From NCBI RefSeq assembly GCF_029623755.1, contig NZ_CP121106.1, forward strand, positions 2,980,352-3,044,351: DNA of 64,000 bases. The letters run 5' to 3'. This document shows positions 18,527 through 27,912 of the stretch, piece by piece. Source of the stretch: Altererythrobacter sp. CAU 1644 (lineage in GTDB: Bacteria; Pseudomonadota; Alphaproteobacteria; Sphingomonadales; Sphingomonadaceae). Positions within the stretch are counted from its first letter, which is position 1. Each line of letters starts with the position of its first letter. The position numbers were made by a program, and so were the translations under genes. The notes under the pieces are model-generated. The model saw nothing but the letters and a program-made list of their open reading frames with translations. It was not told the DNA's origin and did not search any database.

Positions 18527-20002
18527 TCACCGTCCGCGGACGACGATCTTCACCTTCTGCCCGGCCCGCACGGTGTCATTCGACCCGAGCGAATTGAGCA
18601 CCCGGAAGCGGGCTTCCTGGCCATTGGAATAGGCCATGCGCTGCGCCAGTGAGGCTACCGTATCGCCGCTCCGCACCGTCACTACATCGATCTGACGCGG
18701 AACGATCGCCGAAGCTTCGCTCGACGAGATGCGCCGCATCGAATTGAACATGCCTGAAAACACGTTCGACCGCCCAGCGGGGGTGATCGCCACGAAGTGG
18801 TAGGCGCGGTCATTCGCGAACTCATAGGCGAAGACGACCACATCGACCTGGCTCTGGCCATTGTTGACCCGCGCCGTGCCATAGGCTGCCGGAATACCGT
18901 TTACCGTCGTGCGCTGCAGCGTCTGGGGTTCGAGCCGCTGCTGTTCGCCGCCAAGTGCAGAAAACTGCTGGCGCACATAGGTTTCGAGATTCCCGCCATA
19001 TTGGGCCAGCGTAAGCTGTGCCTTGCCGGCCTGGCCATTGATGCTGACCGCGCGCGTGCCGTTGACCATGTAGAAGCCCGAAGGAGCGCTGAAGGCCAAC
19101 CGCATATCCGGATGGATGAACTGGTTGCCCTCGATCACGCCCTGCTTGGGATCATCACCATACATCAGACCGTCGATGCGGCTCAGGAAAGTATCCTGGT
19201 TGGTGACGCCGGTCCCTAGCGGTTGCGCCTTGCTGAGAGCGCTCTGCACGCGGCTCGCCGGATCGGGGTGGGTTGAAGCCCACTCGGGGATGGTCGCGTT
19301 GTTTCGGCCCTGCAGCTGCGCTTCGAGCGCGTTTTGGGCAGCAAGACTCTGCAAGACGGTCCCCATCGCCCGCGGGTCATAACCCGCCGTGTCGAGATAC
19401 TGGATGCCGAGTTCGTCAGCCTGCAGTTCCTGCGAGCGCGAGAACTTCAGTGTCAGCAGCTGCGAACCTTGCAGGAATGTCTGGCCCAATTGCTGGCCCA
19501 GCCCGCTGTTGCCGAGCAGGATGCCCGAAAGGATCGCACCGGCTGCGCCGAGCAGGGTGTTACGCTGTGCTGCTTGCTGGCGCCGCTGCGAGTGGCGCGC
19601 GGCCACGTGGCCGACTTCATGGCCCAAGACACCGGCCAGCTCGGCCTCGTTGTCCATCAAGGCGACCAGCTGGCGCGTGGTGTAAATGTACCCGCCGGGA
19701 ATAGCGAAAGCGTTGTTCACCGAGCTGTTGAGCAGCGACACGGTGAAGGAATCGCGCGCGTTACCGAGGCCTGACTGGACTGCAATGTTCTTGCCGACGC
19801 TGGCGACGTAATCGGCGTGCGAGCCAGTCATCGCCCCGCCGAATTCGGCGAGCAACTGCGGATGCGCTTCGGCCCCTTGCTGCGCTTCGGATTGCGTGAT
19901 GGGGGCCGAGGCGCTGGGAATTTCACCGCCCATGCAGCCGGTCAGGGCCAGGCTGAGCGGTGCGACAGCCGCGAGGGCAAGCGATTTTCTGGTGAATGGC
20001 AT
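18527..20002 (-). CDS. M48-family metalloprotease lipoprotein with C-terminal LysM-like domain
   Basis: The 491-aa protein starts MPFTRKSLALAAVAPLSLALTGC, a lipoprotein signal. The M48 zinc motif HEVGHVAARHS is at ~135, and the third ligand Glu lies in QELQADELGIQYL. Downstream, THPDPASRV ends the peptidase core. A ~150-residue middle domain follows, and the last ~50 residues (VRSGDTVASLAQRM...RVLNSLGSNDTVRAGQKVKIVV) look like LysM. This BepA-like architecture suggests outer-membrane or cell-wall quality control. ATG 20002 has an AGGAGG ribosome-binding site; the frame to 20041 is rejected. Confidence 0.87.
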   Translation of the reverse strand: MPFTRKSLALAAVAPLSLALTGCMGGEIPSASAPITQSEAQQGAEAHPQLLAEFGGAMTGSHADYVASVGKNIAVQSGLGNARDSFTVSLLNSSVNNAFAIPGGYIYTTRQLVALMDNEAELAGVLGHEVGHVAARHSQRRQQAAQRNTLLGAAGAILSGILLGNSGLGQQLGQTFLQGSQLLTLKFSRSQELQADELGIQYLDTAGYDPRAMGTVLQSLAAQNALEAQLQGRNNATIPEWASTHPDPASRVQSALSKAQPLGTGVTNQDTFLSRIDGLMYGDDPKQGVIEGNQFIHPDMRLAFSAPSGFYMVNGTRAVSINGQAGKAQLTLAQYGGNLETYVRQQFSALGGEQQRLEPQTLQRTTVNGIPAAYGTARVNNGQSQVDVVVFAYEFANDRAYHFVAITPAGRSNVFSGMFNSMRRISSSEASAIVPRQIDVVTVRSGDTVASLAQRMAYSNGQEARFRVLNSLGSNDTVRAGQKVKIVVRGR

Positions 20003-20109
20003 TGGGATGCGTCCTCCTGACTTTATTAGCTCAGCGCCCACCGCTCGCTGCAGAACTCTCAGTCAGGCAAACCCTTGGCGTTTGACGATGTTCCCAAAGA
20101 ATCAGGGGG

Positions 20110-21057
20110 TCAATTCGTCCCGATCTGCAAGAACCGCTCCTCGCGCATCCGCTTGAGCGTCTCGGGCGGGAGGTCCGCCAATGCGTCGATCTCTTCCAGA
20201 ATGGCCGAACCGAGTGCCTCGGCGGTCGCTTCGGGGTCGCGATGGGCCCCGCCCACCGGCTCCTGGATAATCCGATCGATCACGCCCAGTCGCTTGAGGT
20301 GCTGGGCTGTGACCTTCATCGCTTCGGCCGCATCAGGCGCCTTCTCTGCGGTACGCCACAGGATCGACGCGCAGCCTTCCGGTGAAATCACCGAATAGAC
20401 CGCGTGTTCGAGCATTAGCACGCGTTCGGCGCTGGCCAGCGCCACCGCGCCGCCCGAACCGCCCTCGCCCACGATCGTTGCGACCATCGGGACAGGCAGC
20501 GCCAGGCAAGCTTCGGTCGAGCGCGCGATTGCTTCCGCTTGCCCGCGTTCTTCCGCTTCGATGCCCGGAAACGCGCCCGAGGTGTCGACCAGCGTCACTA
20601 CGGGCAGGCCAAAGCGGCCGGCCAGCTCCATCAAGCGGATTGCCTTGCGATAGCCCTCTGGCTTGCCCATCCCGAAATTGTGCCGCAGGCGGCTTTCGGT
20701 GTCGTTGCCCTTCTCATGCCCAATCAGCACGACCTTGCGCCCCTTGAGCGTGGCAAAGCCCCCTAGGATCGCCTCGTCCTCACCATAATAGCGATCACCG
20801 CCGAGCGGGACGAACTCGTCGAACGCATGCTTGACGAAGTCGCGGAAATGCGGGCGTTGCGGATGGCGGGCGACCTGCGTTTTCTGCCACGGCGTGAGCG
20901 AGGCATAGGTGCTCGCCAGCAGATCGGCGCTCTTCGTTTCAAGACGCTTTAGTTCTGCGGTGATGTCGACATCGTCACCTTCGGCGGCAGCGCGAAGTTC
21001 GGCGATGCGCTCGTCGAGCTGGGCGACGGGCTTCTCGAAATCGAGATAAGAGTTCAT
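20110..21057 (-). CDS. accA: Acetyl-CoA carboxylase carboxyltransferase subunit alpha
   Basis: The 315-aa AccA transfers the carboxyl group from biotin to acetyl-CoA with AccD, the first committed step of fatty-acid synthesis. Visible: an N-terminal helical segment with LDFEKPVAQLDERIAEL, GGFATLKGRKVVLIGHEKG, GYRKAIRLMELAGRFGLPVVTLVDTSGAFPGIEAEERGQAEAIARS, and GEGGSGGAVALA. Length is standard. The start is nine bases from the xerD stop, so it probably shares the xerD transcript. Confidence 0.97.
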   Translation of the reverse strand: MNSYLDFEKPVAQLDERIAELRAAAEGDDVDITAELKRLETKSADLLASTYASLTPWQKTQVARHPQRPHFRDFVKHAFDEFVPLGGDRYYGEDEAILGGFATLKGRKVVLIGHEKGNDTESRLRHNFGMGKPEGYRKAIRLMELAGRFGLPVVTLVDTSGAFPGIEAEERGQAEAIARSTEACLALPVPMVATIVGEGGSGGAVALASAERVLMLEHAVYSVISPEGCASILWRTAEKAPDAAEAMKVTAQHLKRLGVIDRIIQEPVGGAHRDPEATAEALGSAILEEIDALADLPPETLKRMREERFLQIGTN

Positions 21058-21066
21058 CGCGCCCCG

Positions 21067-21945
21067 CTAGTCCGATGTGGCGCTGCGGGCAAGAGGATGG
21101 CGCGTATTCACCAGCTGGACCAAGCGTGCGGCATCGACATGGGTGTAGATCTGGGTGGTCGAAATGTCGGCATGACCGAGCAGCGTCTGGAGGACACGGA
21201 GGTCCGCCCCGCCCTCGAGCAGATGGGTGGCAAAGGCGTGGCGCAAGACATGTGGGCTGACCGATTCCGGAGCGACATCGGCTCTCACCGCCAATTCCTT
21301 GAGTATCTGGAACAGACGCACACGCGTCAGATGTTTCGAGCGGGAAGGAAACAGGTATCGCGATTTCTCCGTCCGGACAGCGATCCAGCGCGACAATGCC
21401 TCACGGGCGCGTTCGCTGACCGGCACCATTCGCGCCTGCCCGCCCTTGCCCATCACGGTCAACAGCGGCGCATCGCGCGGGACAGCTGAGAGCGGCAGGG
21501 ATACAAGTTCCGTCGCGCGCAGACCCGACCCGTAAAGCAGCTCGAGTAGAGCGAGCTGCCGTATCGCGACCGGCGTATCGCTTTCGGCTTCGAGTTCGGC
21601 CCGCTCGAACAGCCGATCTACGGCATCATGGGACAGGATTTTCGGGAGCGGTCGGCGCGCTGGCGGCCGCGGCAAAGCCCCAGAGGGATCGTCCTTTCGC
21701 CAGCCCTCGTCCACCGCGAAGCCGAAGAACTGGCGCAGGGCAGAACTTTTCCGCGCAACAGTCGACGGCGCGAGGCTCGCCCAGACCATCGCCAGCCGGG
21801 CAACCTCGTCGCGGTCCGCCGCTGCGAGATCGCCGATCGCTTCTTCCGCATGGTCCAGGTCGCGGCGATAAGCCGCAAGCGTGTTTGCCGCTGCGCCGCG
21901 CTCTGCCGCCAGCATGTCAAGAAACGCTTCGGTTGCGGCGGACAT
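21067..21945 (-). CDS. xerD: Tyrosine site-specific recombinase XerD
   Basis: The 292-aa protein has an N-terminal SAM-like domain (FLDMLAAERGAAANTLAAYRRDL) and a full catalytic set: Arg in GSGLRATELVSL, Lys in GKGGQARMVP, HxxR in HVLRHAFATHLL, His in LLGHADISTTQIYTH, and the nucleophile Tyr in that segment. Xer recombinases resolve chromosome dimers at dif. The start overlaps the preceding stop (TGATG), fixing it at 21945; the frame to 22056 is rejected. Nothing suggests a mobile element. Confidence 0.93.
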   Translation of the reverse strand: MSAATEAFLDMLAAERGAAANTLAAYRRDLDHAEEAIGDLAAADRDEVARLAMVWASLAPSTVARKSSALRQFFGFAVDEGWRKDDPSGALPRPPARRPLPKILSHDAVDRLFERAELEAESDTPVAIRQLALLELLYGSGLRATELVSLPLSAVPRDAPLLTVMGKGGQARMVPVSERAREALSRWIAVRTEKSRYLFPSRSKHLTRVRLFQILKELAVRADVAPESVSPHVLRHAFATHLLEGGADLRVLQTLLGHADISTTQIYTHVDAARLVQLVNTRHPLARSATSD

Positions 21946-23783
21946 CAGCCGCGCGCGACCGCCTCCGCGGCGATCATCCGTGCCTCGGCTTCGAGCCCAA
22001 CGCGGTTGAGCGCCGATACAATGTGATAGAGGTGGAGCGGCGTCATCCGCTCCCAACTGTCTCCCTGCATGCCCAGCCCTGCCAACATCGCGACCAACGC
22101 CTGGTTTTCGACCTCGGCAGCTTGGGAAATCGTGCGACTCCAGCGATTCTGCCGCGACAGGCTCATCTCGAGCCGCCCCGCGAAGTCGGAAATGTCGCCG
22201 CTATCGGCGCGCCCAAGACCGGCCAGCGCAGCGACGAGAAAGCGCGATTTGCGCTGGTCGGTGCTGTTGTCATCGTCGATGAAGCTGTCGATCGCGCCGC
22301 GCGCAATCTGCCCCCGGCCCGGACGTGCCAGTGTGAGTTGCGCCCAACCGAGGCTACCCGCCTCGACCGTGTTGCCCCAAGCTGCTGCGTCGCGGTCGAG
22401 CCCCGCTGCAAGCATGGAGGCGATCAGCACGCCCGCGTCGTCTGCGAAGCTTTCGCTGGGGGTAAGGCGCGCAGCGGCATAGGCGGTAAGGACATAGCGA
22501 CCGTAGTCGGCCTCGCTACCGCCCCAGACATCCCGCATGGCGGCCAGTCGGTCGGCCGGATCGGGCGCGACATAGGCTTCGCGCAGGCGTGAGGCGGTGA
22601 AAGCGACATCGCCGGTGATCGAATCGTCGGCGTAGATCTGGCTGTAGAGGCTGACGATGGCGGCCGAAGAGAGAATACCCTCGCGCGCGGCCCGGTCTGC
22701 ACCTTGGGCGCGCACCGGCAAAGGGAGCATCGGAGAAACAGCCCAGATGCGCTGGTAATATGGCGTCACATCGTTCCGGAGCGATTCGGGGATTTCCTCG
22801 CCTACCGCATTGGCGAGCGCAAAGCGCCACGGGTTGAGCTCGTCCACCCCTTCCCATTCGATCTGCACCGCGCGCCGACCGCGTCCCGCTGCCCCGGCAA
22901 AGCGCTGGGCCAGCAAGACATCGATACGCGGCGACTTGCCTGCGCCAAGGATGCGATCAAGCTGCCGGCCAGCCTGCGTCCCCTCGCCCGCATAGGCACC
23001 GCAGATTGCCTGCAACATCGTCCACTGCTGGTCGTCACGATCCGATCCGCCGAGCCGGACGATCGGACATGCTCCGGTGACGTCGGCTGTCCCGATATAG
23101 GCGTTGAGCGCCGCGTCGGTGAGGCTTTCGTCCCAATTGCTGGTGTCGACATCCTGCACAATTGCTCGAGCAACGGCGTGCTCGCCCATAGCATTGAGCA
23201 CCTTGGCGCGCAGGGCCGCGAACTCGACCGGATTCATTCCCGCAGGCGCCTCCAGCCGACTGGCCAGCGAGCGGCGGAGCAGGATGTGTCCCCAGCGGGA
23301 AACCATCGGTGACTTCGTCCCGGCCAGCGCCGCACGAACCAGCGAAGCTGGTTGGTTGGCCAGCGAGCCCGTCGGCAAGCCGCCTTCCGAAGGTGCAAGT
23401 ACGCCCACCCGCTCCAGCGAGCGACGCGCTGCCGGCGGTATGTCGAACTTTGGCTTGAGCCCAAGCAACTCGTCTAGCTCGTCAGGCGTCATCGCCTCGA
23501 GCTGTTCCAGCGAGGGAAGCCGCGACAAGTCGACCCCCTCCATGCTCGGAAGTGGTGCCGCCGATCCCGGGACAGGCTGAATGACGGGGCTGGCGGTCGA
23601 TCCGGTGTTCGGACCGCTCGGCGCCGGCTGTACGGGCGCTGCGCTGGGGCGCGGAGCGGGCGTCGGCGCCGGAGCCGGGTCATCGAACCCCGGTGGGAGC
23701 AGCGATTCGGGCGCATCCTGCGCCACCGCCAGGCTCGTCCCAAGCGCGAGAACCGCCGCGCCCGTCCACTGCCAAAACTTCAT
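21945..23783 (-). CDS. Large exported protein of unknown function
   Basis: The 612-aa protein has a signal peptide (MKFWQWTGAAVLALGTSLAVAQ), a Pro/Ala-rich linker (~residues 35-75), and then a long, mostly helical Ala/Leu-rich region with repeated ALA..GRADSGD-type segments resembling helical (TPR-like) repeats. I do not recognise a family. GGAGGG precedes ATG 23783, and both ends overlap neighbours by one base (TGATG), upstream with a 61-aa membrane protein and downstream with xerD. The overlaps support all three as real genes in one operon. Confidence 0.8.
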   Translation of the reverse strand: MKFWQWTGAAVLALGTSLAVAQDAPESLLPPGFDDPAPAPTPAPRPSAAPVQPAPSGPNTGSTASPVIQPVPGSAAPLPSMEGVDLSRLPSLEQLEAMTPDELDELLGLKPKFDIPPAARRSLERVGVLAPSEGGLPTGSLANQPASLVRAALAGTKSPMVSRWGHILLRRSLASRLEAPAGMNPVEFAALRAKVLNAMGEHAVARAIVQDVDTSNWDESLTDAALNAYIGTADVTGACPIVRLGGSDRDDQQWTMLQAICGAYAGEGTQAGRQLDRILGAGKSPRIDVLLAQRFAGAAGRGRRAVQIEWEGVDELNPWRFALANAVGEEIPESLRNDVTPYYQRIWAVSPMLPLPVRAQGADRAAREGILSSAAIVSLYSQIYADDSITGDVAFTASRLREAYVAPDPADRLAAMRDVWGGSEADYGRYVLTAYAAARLTPSESFADDAGVLIASMLAAGLDRDAAAWGNTVEAGSLGWAQLTLARPGRGQIARGAIDSFIDDDNSTDQRKSRFLVAALAGLGRADSGDISDFAGRLEMSLSRQNRWSRTISQAAEVENQALVAMLAGLGMQGDSWERMTPLHLYHIVSALNRVGLEAEARMIAAEAVARG

Positions 23784-23968
23784 CAACGTCCCTCCGGAAG
23801 CGGAATTTCGACCGAGACGGGGTGAATCGGTTCCTCCCCGCCATCGAACCAAGCCAGACCGAGCACGGCAACTATCCCTATCGCCGCCCAAACCAAAAGC
23901 CGCCTGCGTCCGCGCCGCGGCCGAGCCATACCTTCCATGGGCAGAATGCGGGGTTGCTTGCGAGCCAT
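23783..23968 (-). CDS. Small single-pass membrane protein, unknown function
   Basis: The 61-aa protein has a basic N-terminus (MARKQPRILPMEGMARPRRGRRR), one membrane helix (LLVWAAIGIVAVLGLAWF) and a short acidic/Pro-rich periplasmic tail. The positive-inside rule predicts Nin-Cout. Its TGA overlaps the ATG of the next gene, implying coupling with the 612-aa exported protein. It sits 38 bp from the divergent aroK, so the region between is a shared promoter. Confidence 0.7.
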   Translation of the reverse strand: MARKQPRILPMEGMARPRRGRRRLLVWAAIGIVAVLGLAWFDGGEEPIHPVSVEIPLPEGR

Positions 23969-24006
23969 ATTGCGCGGGCACTACCCCATCTATAGGCGAG
24001 GGGGCA

Positions 24007-24576
24007 ATGACCGAAGATACGACCAGCCTTGGCGATGCGGATATCGCGCGGATTGCGCGGCATCTCGATCGTCCGGTGGTGCTGGTCGGGCTCATGGGAG
24101 TGGGCAAATCGACTGTCGGGAGGAAGCTCGCCCACCTGCTGGGGCGCGGCTTCGTCGATGCGGATGAGGAGATCGAAGCAGCGGCCCAGCGCAGCGTCTC
24201 CGAGATTTTCGAAGAGTTCGGCGAAAGCTACTTCCGCGACGGCGAGCGACGCGTGATCTCCCGACTTCTCGACGAGCATTCGGGCGTGATCGCTACCGGT
24301 GGCGGGGCGTTCGTCAATGATGAGACCCGCGGGCTGATTCTCGAACGTGGACTTGCCGTGTGGATCGACTGCGATGTCGACACGCTGGTCGAACGCACTG
24401 GCAGGCGCAACACGCGCCCGCTCCTCAAGAACGGTGATCCGCACGAAATCCTGACGCGGCTGCTTGCCGAACGAAAGCCAGCCTATTCGCAGGCGCAGAT
24501 CCGCGTGGTGAGCGAGGACGGGCCGCATGTGGAAACGGCGATGAAGATATTGGAGGCAATCGACGCATGGCTGTGA
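24007..24576 (+). CDS. aroK: Shikimate kinase
   Basis: The 189-aa kinase phosphorylates shikimate. Visible: Walker A GLMGVGKSTVGRKLA (~27-41), the DADEEIE shikimate-binding Asp, YFRDGERRVI (substrate Arg), the TGGGAF loop, and the lid segment RTGRRNTRPLL. ATG 24007 follows a G-rich ribosome-binding site; the open frame to 23581 runs antisense through the exported-protein gene and is rejected. It overlaps aroB by 10 bp. Confidence 0.95.
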   Translation: MTEDTTSLGDADIARIARHLDRPVVLVGLMGVGKSTVGRKLAHLLGRGFVDADEEIEAAAQRSVSEIFEEFGESYFRDGERRVISRLLDEHSGVIATGGGAFVNDETRGLILERGLAVWIDCDVDTLVERTGRRNTRPLLKNGDPHEILTRLLAERKPAYSQAQIRVVSEDGPHVETAMKILEAIDAWL

Positions 24577-25670
24577 TCCCGGTCGAACTGGCTGGCCGAA
24601 GCTATGAGGTGCGTATCGCGCGCGGCCTGCTCGACAATCTGGCGAGCGAGTGCGGCGAATTGCTGCGCAAGGACCGCGTCCCGATCGTGACCGATGTCAA
24701 TGTCGCAAGACACTGGCGCGAGCCGGTCGAAAGCGCGCTGGCGAGAGCGGACAAGGAAGCGGTTTGGCATGTGGTTGACCCGGGCGAAGGCGCAAAGAGC
24801 TGGCAGGGTCTCGAACGGCTGATCGACTGGCTACTCGAGCAGGGTGTCGAGCGCGGCGATCACGTGATCGCATTGGGCGGCGGCGTGATTGGCGACCTGA
24901 CCGGATTCGCTTGCGCGGTCCTCAAGCGCGGTTGCGGCTTCATCCAGCTTCCCACTACGCTGCTGGCGCAGGTCGACAGTTCGGTCGGCGGCAAGACCGC
25001 GATCAACGCTGGCGCTGGGAAGAACCTGATCGGAGCCTTCCACCAGCCAAGCTTGGTGCTGGCGGATCTCACGACGCTCGACACCCTGCCCGATCGCGAG
25101 ATGCGCGCGGGATATGCGGAAGTGATCAAGTATGGCGTCCTTGGTGACTCCGCGTTCTTCGATTGGCTTGCGGGGCACGGCAAATCCGTCCTTGCCCGCG
25201 AATCCGAGGCGCTCGAACACGCTGTGGCGACCAGTGTCGCCGCCAAGGCGCGCATCGTCGCAGAGGACGAGCGCGAAACCTCGGGCACGCGCGCGCTGCT
25301 CAACCTCGGGCATACGTTCGGCCATGCGCTCGAGGCGGAGACCGGCTTTTCAGATCGGCTGCTCCACGGCGAGGGTGTAGCGCTCGGCATGGTACTGGCG
25401 GCGCGATACTCTGCGCGGCGCAACCTGATTTCTGACAGCGACGCCGATCGGGTAGCCGGAGCGATCGCTGCTGTCGGCCTGCCGACGGAGATTCGCACGC
25501 TGGATCTCGATTGCGACGGTCGCAAACTCGCCGACCACATGTTGCACGACAAGAAGATGGATGGAGGCACCCTGCCCTTCATCTTGCTGCGCGGGATCGG
25601 TGACGCATTCATGGCGCGCGATGTCGAACTGGCCGACGTTGCTGAGTTTCTCGATGAACAGTTGGGATAG
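24567..25670 (+). CDS. aroB: 3-dehydroquinate synthase
   Basis: The 367-aa NAD-dependent enzyme converts DAHP to 3-dehydroquinate, step two of the shikimate pathway. Visible: GGGVIGDLTGFACAVLKRG (NAD site), PTTLLAQVDSSVGGKTAINAGAGKNLIGAFHQP, and the zinc ligands in AGYAEVIKYG, NLGHTFGHALE and LLHGEGVALGM. Length is standard. AroK-AroB pairing with start/stop overlap is common in Proteobacteria and ties their synthesis. Confidence 0.96.
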   Translation: MAVIPVELAGRSYEVRIARGLLDNLASECGELLRKDRVPIVTDVNVARHWREPVESALARADKEAVWHVVDPGEGAKSWQGLERLIDWLLEQGVERGDHVIALGGGVIGDLTGFACAVLKRGCGFIQLPTTLLAQVDSSVGGKTAINAGAGKNLIGAFHQPSLVLADLTTLDTLPDREMRAGYAEVIKYGVLGDSAFFDWLAGHGKSVLARESEALEHAVATSVAAKARIVAEDERETSGTRALLNLGHTFGHALEAETGFSDRLLHGEGVALGMVLAARYSARRNLISDSDADRVAGAIAAVGLPTEIRTLDLDCDGRKLADHMLHDKKMDGGTLPFILLRGIGDAFMARDVELADVAEFLDEQLG

Positions 25671-25696
25671 GTCGAGTTTCGGGCGAGACTCCGGCT

Positions 25697-25713
25697 GGGT
25701 TACGAGCTAACCC
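25697..25713. promoter_or_regulatory. Inverted repeat upstream of the peptide transporter
   Basis: GGGTTA and TAACCC flank CGAGC, 32 bp before the GTG start of the symporter gene and 27 bp after aroB. It may be an operator or a weak hairpin; no T tract follows, so it is not a clear terminator. Confidence 0.3.
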
Positions 25714-25744
25714 GTTGCAAAAGTAACCATCGGGGGATGCCAGA

Positions 25745-27142
25745 GTGACGACAGCCGAAGCCACACCCACGCTCGATTTCGACTGGGAGGACAAGAGCTT
25801 CCTCGGCCATCCCAAGGGCCTGGGTTATCTCGCCTTCACCGAGGCGTGGGAGCGGTTCAGCTTCTACGGCATGCAGACGCTACTGGTGCTCTACATGGTC
25901 AAGCACCTGCTGCTGCCCGGCCAGGTCGAGGAAGTGGCGGGAATCGAGCAATTGCGCGCGCTCTACGGCGGCATCGACGGGCAGAAGTTCGCCAGCGCGA
26001 TCTTCGGGACCTACGCCGCGAGCGTCTATCTCACCCCGATCTTCGGCGGCTGGCTGGCCGACAAGGTACTGGGCAAGCGGCGCACGGTGCTGCTGGGGGC
26101 GATCACCATGGCACTCGGCCACTTCCTGATGGCCTTCAATGTCACCTTCCTGTTCGCACTGCTGTGCCTGATCCTGGGATCGGGCATGTTCAAGGGCAAT
26201 ATCGCGAGCCAGGTGGGCAGCCTCTACAAGCCAGAGGACCTGCGGCGCGCCGACGCGTTCCAGATCTTCTATCTTGCCATCAATGCCGGCGTCATCGCCA
26301 GCCCGCTGATCGTCAGCACCCTGGGCGAGAAGGTCGGCTGGCACTGGGGCTTCGGCGCTGCCGGAGTCGGCATGCTGATTGGCCTTGTGATCTATGTTGC
26401 CGGCCAGAAGCACCTGCCCAAAGAGCATTTTGACGTCCCTGCCGCGACGGCGGAGGCAAAGATGCCGATGACCCGCAACGACTGGCTGGCAACGGCTGCG
26501 CTGATCCTGCTGATCCCGGTGATGGCGGTGGCGATTGTTCCCAATAACCAGATCTTCAACGCCTATCTCGTGTGGGGAGATCGCGATTTCGCGCTTACCT
26601 TGGGCGACACCGTCCTGCCGACCGGGTGGTTGATCACGCTCGACGCCATCGTCTCGGTCAGCTTCCTTGCCGGGGTGGCGCTGTTTTACCGCTGGTGGAA
26701 GACAAAGTGGACCGAACCCGATGAACTGACCAAGATCATCATCGGTTCGCTGTTTTCGATCGGCGGAATGGCTTGCCTATACCTTGCGGCCGCCACCACG
26801 CCGCAAGGCGAGAAGATCGGCCTGTTCTGGCCCGTGATGTTCCATGTCGTGAACTCGATCGGCTTCGCCCACATGTTGCCGGTCAGCCTGGCGCTGTTTG
26901 CGCGGCTTGCGCCCAAGCAAATCAATGCGACCGTCATTGGGCTCTATTATCTCGCCTTCTTCGCCGGCAATTCCATGGTCGGCTGGATCGGCGGCTGGTT
27001 CGAGGAAATGCCCGTGACCAGCTTCTGGCTCATGCACATGGGCTTTGCCGCGGCAGCCGGCGCGATCTTCGTGCTGTTCAAGCTCTTGCTCGCGCCGCGC
27101 CTCATGCATCGGGCCGAGCCCGAGGACGTGGCGCTGGCATGA
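25745..27142 (+). CDS. POT/PTR-family proton-dependent oligopeptide transporter
   Basis: The 465-aa MFS protein has the POT signature EAWERFSFYGMQTLLVLYM on helix 1 (ExxERFxYYG motif), FGGWLADKVLGKRR in the loop after helix 2, and MFKGNIASQVGSLY. About 12-14 membrane helices import di- and tripeptides with protons. The GTG start has a GGGGG-rich ribosome-binding site. The stop overlaps the cyclase-family gene (ATGA), so both are likely expressed together. Confidence 0.92.
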   Translation: MTTAEATPTLDFDWEDKSFLGHPKGLGYLAFTEAWERFSFYGMQTLLVLYMVKHLLLPGQVEEVAGIEQLRALYGGIDGQKFASAIFGTYAASVYLTPIFGGWLADKVLGKRRTVLLGAITMALGHFLMAFNVTFLFALLCLILGSGMFKGNIASQVGSLYKPEDLRRADAFQIFYLAINAGVIASPLIVSTLGEKVGWHWGFGAAGVGMLIGLVIYVAGQKHLPKEHFDVPAATAEAKMPMTRNDWLATAALILLIPVMAVAIVPNNQIFNAYLVWGDRDFALTLGDTVLPTGWLITLDAIVSVSFLAGVALFYRWWKTKWTEPDELTKIIIGSLFSIGGMACLYLAAATTPQGEKIGLFWPVMFHVVNSIGFAHMLPVSLALFARLAPKQINATVIGLYYLAFFAGNSMVGWIGGWFEEMPVTSFWLMHMGFAAAAGAIFVLFKLLLAPRLMHRAEPEDVALA

Positions 27143-27909
27143 CCCGCTTCGTCGATCTCTCGATCCCGATCACCAATGACGTGATATCCGATCCGGAGGT
27201 GATGCGGCCAAAGGTCACCTACATGACCCACGAGAACACGTGGGAGCAGATCGCCATGTTCTTTCCCGGGCTGGAGAAGGACGACTTGCCTGATGGCGAA
27301 GGCTGGTCGGTCGAGATGCTGGAACTGTCCACGCATAACGGCACCCACATGGACGCGCCCTGGCATTACCACTCGACCACCGACAGCGGTGCAAGCCCTG
27401 CCCCGAGCATCGACGAGGCCCCGCTTGATCGCTTCTTCCGGCCGGGCGTGAAACTCGATTTCTGCCATTTGCCGCATGGCCATGTTGTGACCGGTGCCGA
27501 GGTCGAGGAGGCATTCGCCAAGATCGGCTACGACCTCCAACCGCTCGACATCGTGCTGGTACAGTCGGGTGCGGTCTACGGCACCGAGAACTTCACCGAT
27601 CAGGGAGTCGGCCTTGGCGCCGAAGCAACGCTGTGGCTAACAGAACGCGGCGTGGAGGTGGTCGGCACCGATGCCTGGAGCTGGGATGCGCCCTTCAGTC
27701 ACACCGCCCGTCGGTGGGCCGAGAACCGCGATCCTTCGATCATCTGGGAGGGCCACAAGGCAGGGCGCATCCGCCCATATTACCAGATCGAGAAGCTGAC
27801 CAACTTGGCCACACTGCCCAGCCATGGCTTCATGTTCAGTTGCTTTCCGGTGAAGATCGAGCGCGCGAGCGCGGGCTGGATTCGTGCTGTTGCGATGTTT
27901 GAGGAGTAG
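27139..27909 (+). CDS. Cyclase-family (kynurenine formamidase-like) metal hydrolase
   Basis: The 256-aa protein begins MTRFVDLSIPITNDV, with the metal-binding HNGTHMDAPWH motif (~residues 62-72) and later GTDAWSWDAPF and GHKAG, matching PF04199. Family members hydrolyse N-formylkynurenine or related cyclic amides; the substrate here is unknown, and context next to a peptide importer suggests amino-acid use. The ATG overlaps the transporter stop by 4 bp. The longer frame from 26773 is a shadow inside the transporter gene. Confidence 0.88.
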   Translation: MTRFVDLSIPITNDVISDPEVMRPKVTYMTHENTWEQIAMFFPGLEKDDLPDGEGWSVEMLELSTHNGTHMDAPWHYHSTTDSGASPAPSIDEAPLDRFFRPGVKLDFCHLPHGHVVTGAEVEEAFAKIGYDLQPLDIVLVQSGAVYGTENFTDQGVGLGAEATLWLTERGVEVVGTDAWSWDAPFSHTARRWAENRDPSIIWEGHKAGRIRPYYQIEKLTNLATLPSHGFMFSCFPVKIERASAGWIRAVAMFEE

Positions 27910-27912
27910 GTC

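Noticed and set aside
21067..21945. Integrase of a mobile element
   Set aside because: XerD motifs and a housekeeping context; no att-like repeats, cargo or tRNA insertion nearby.
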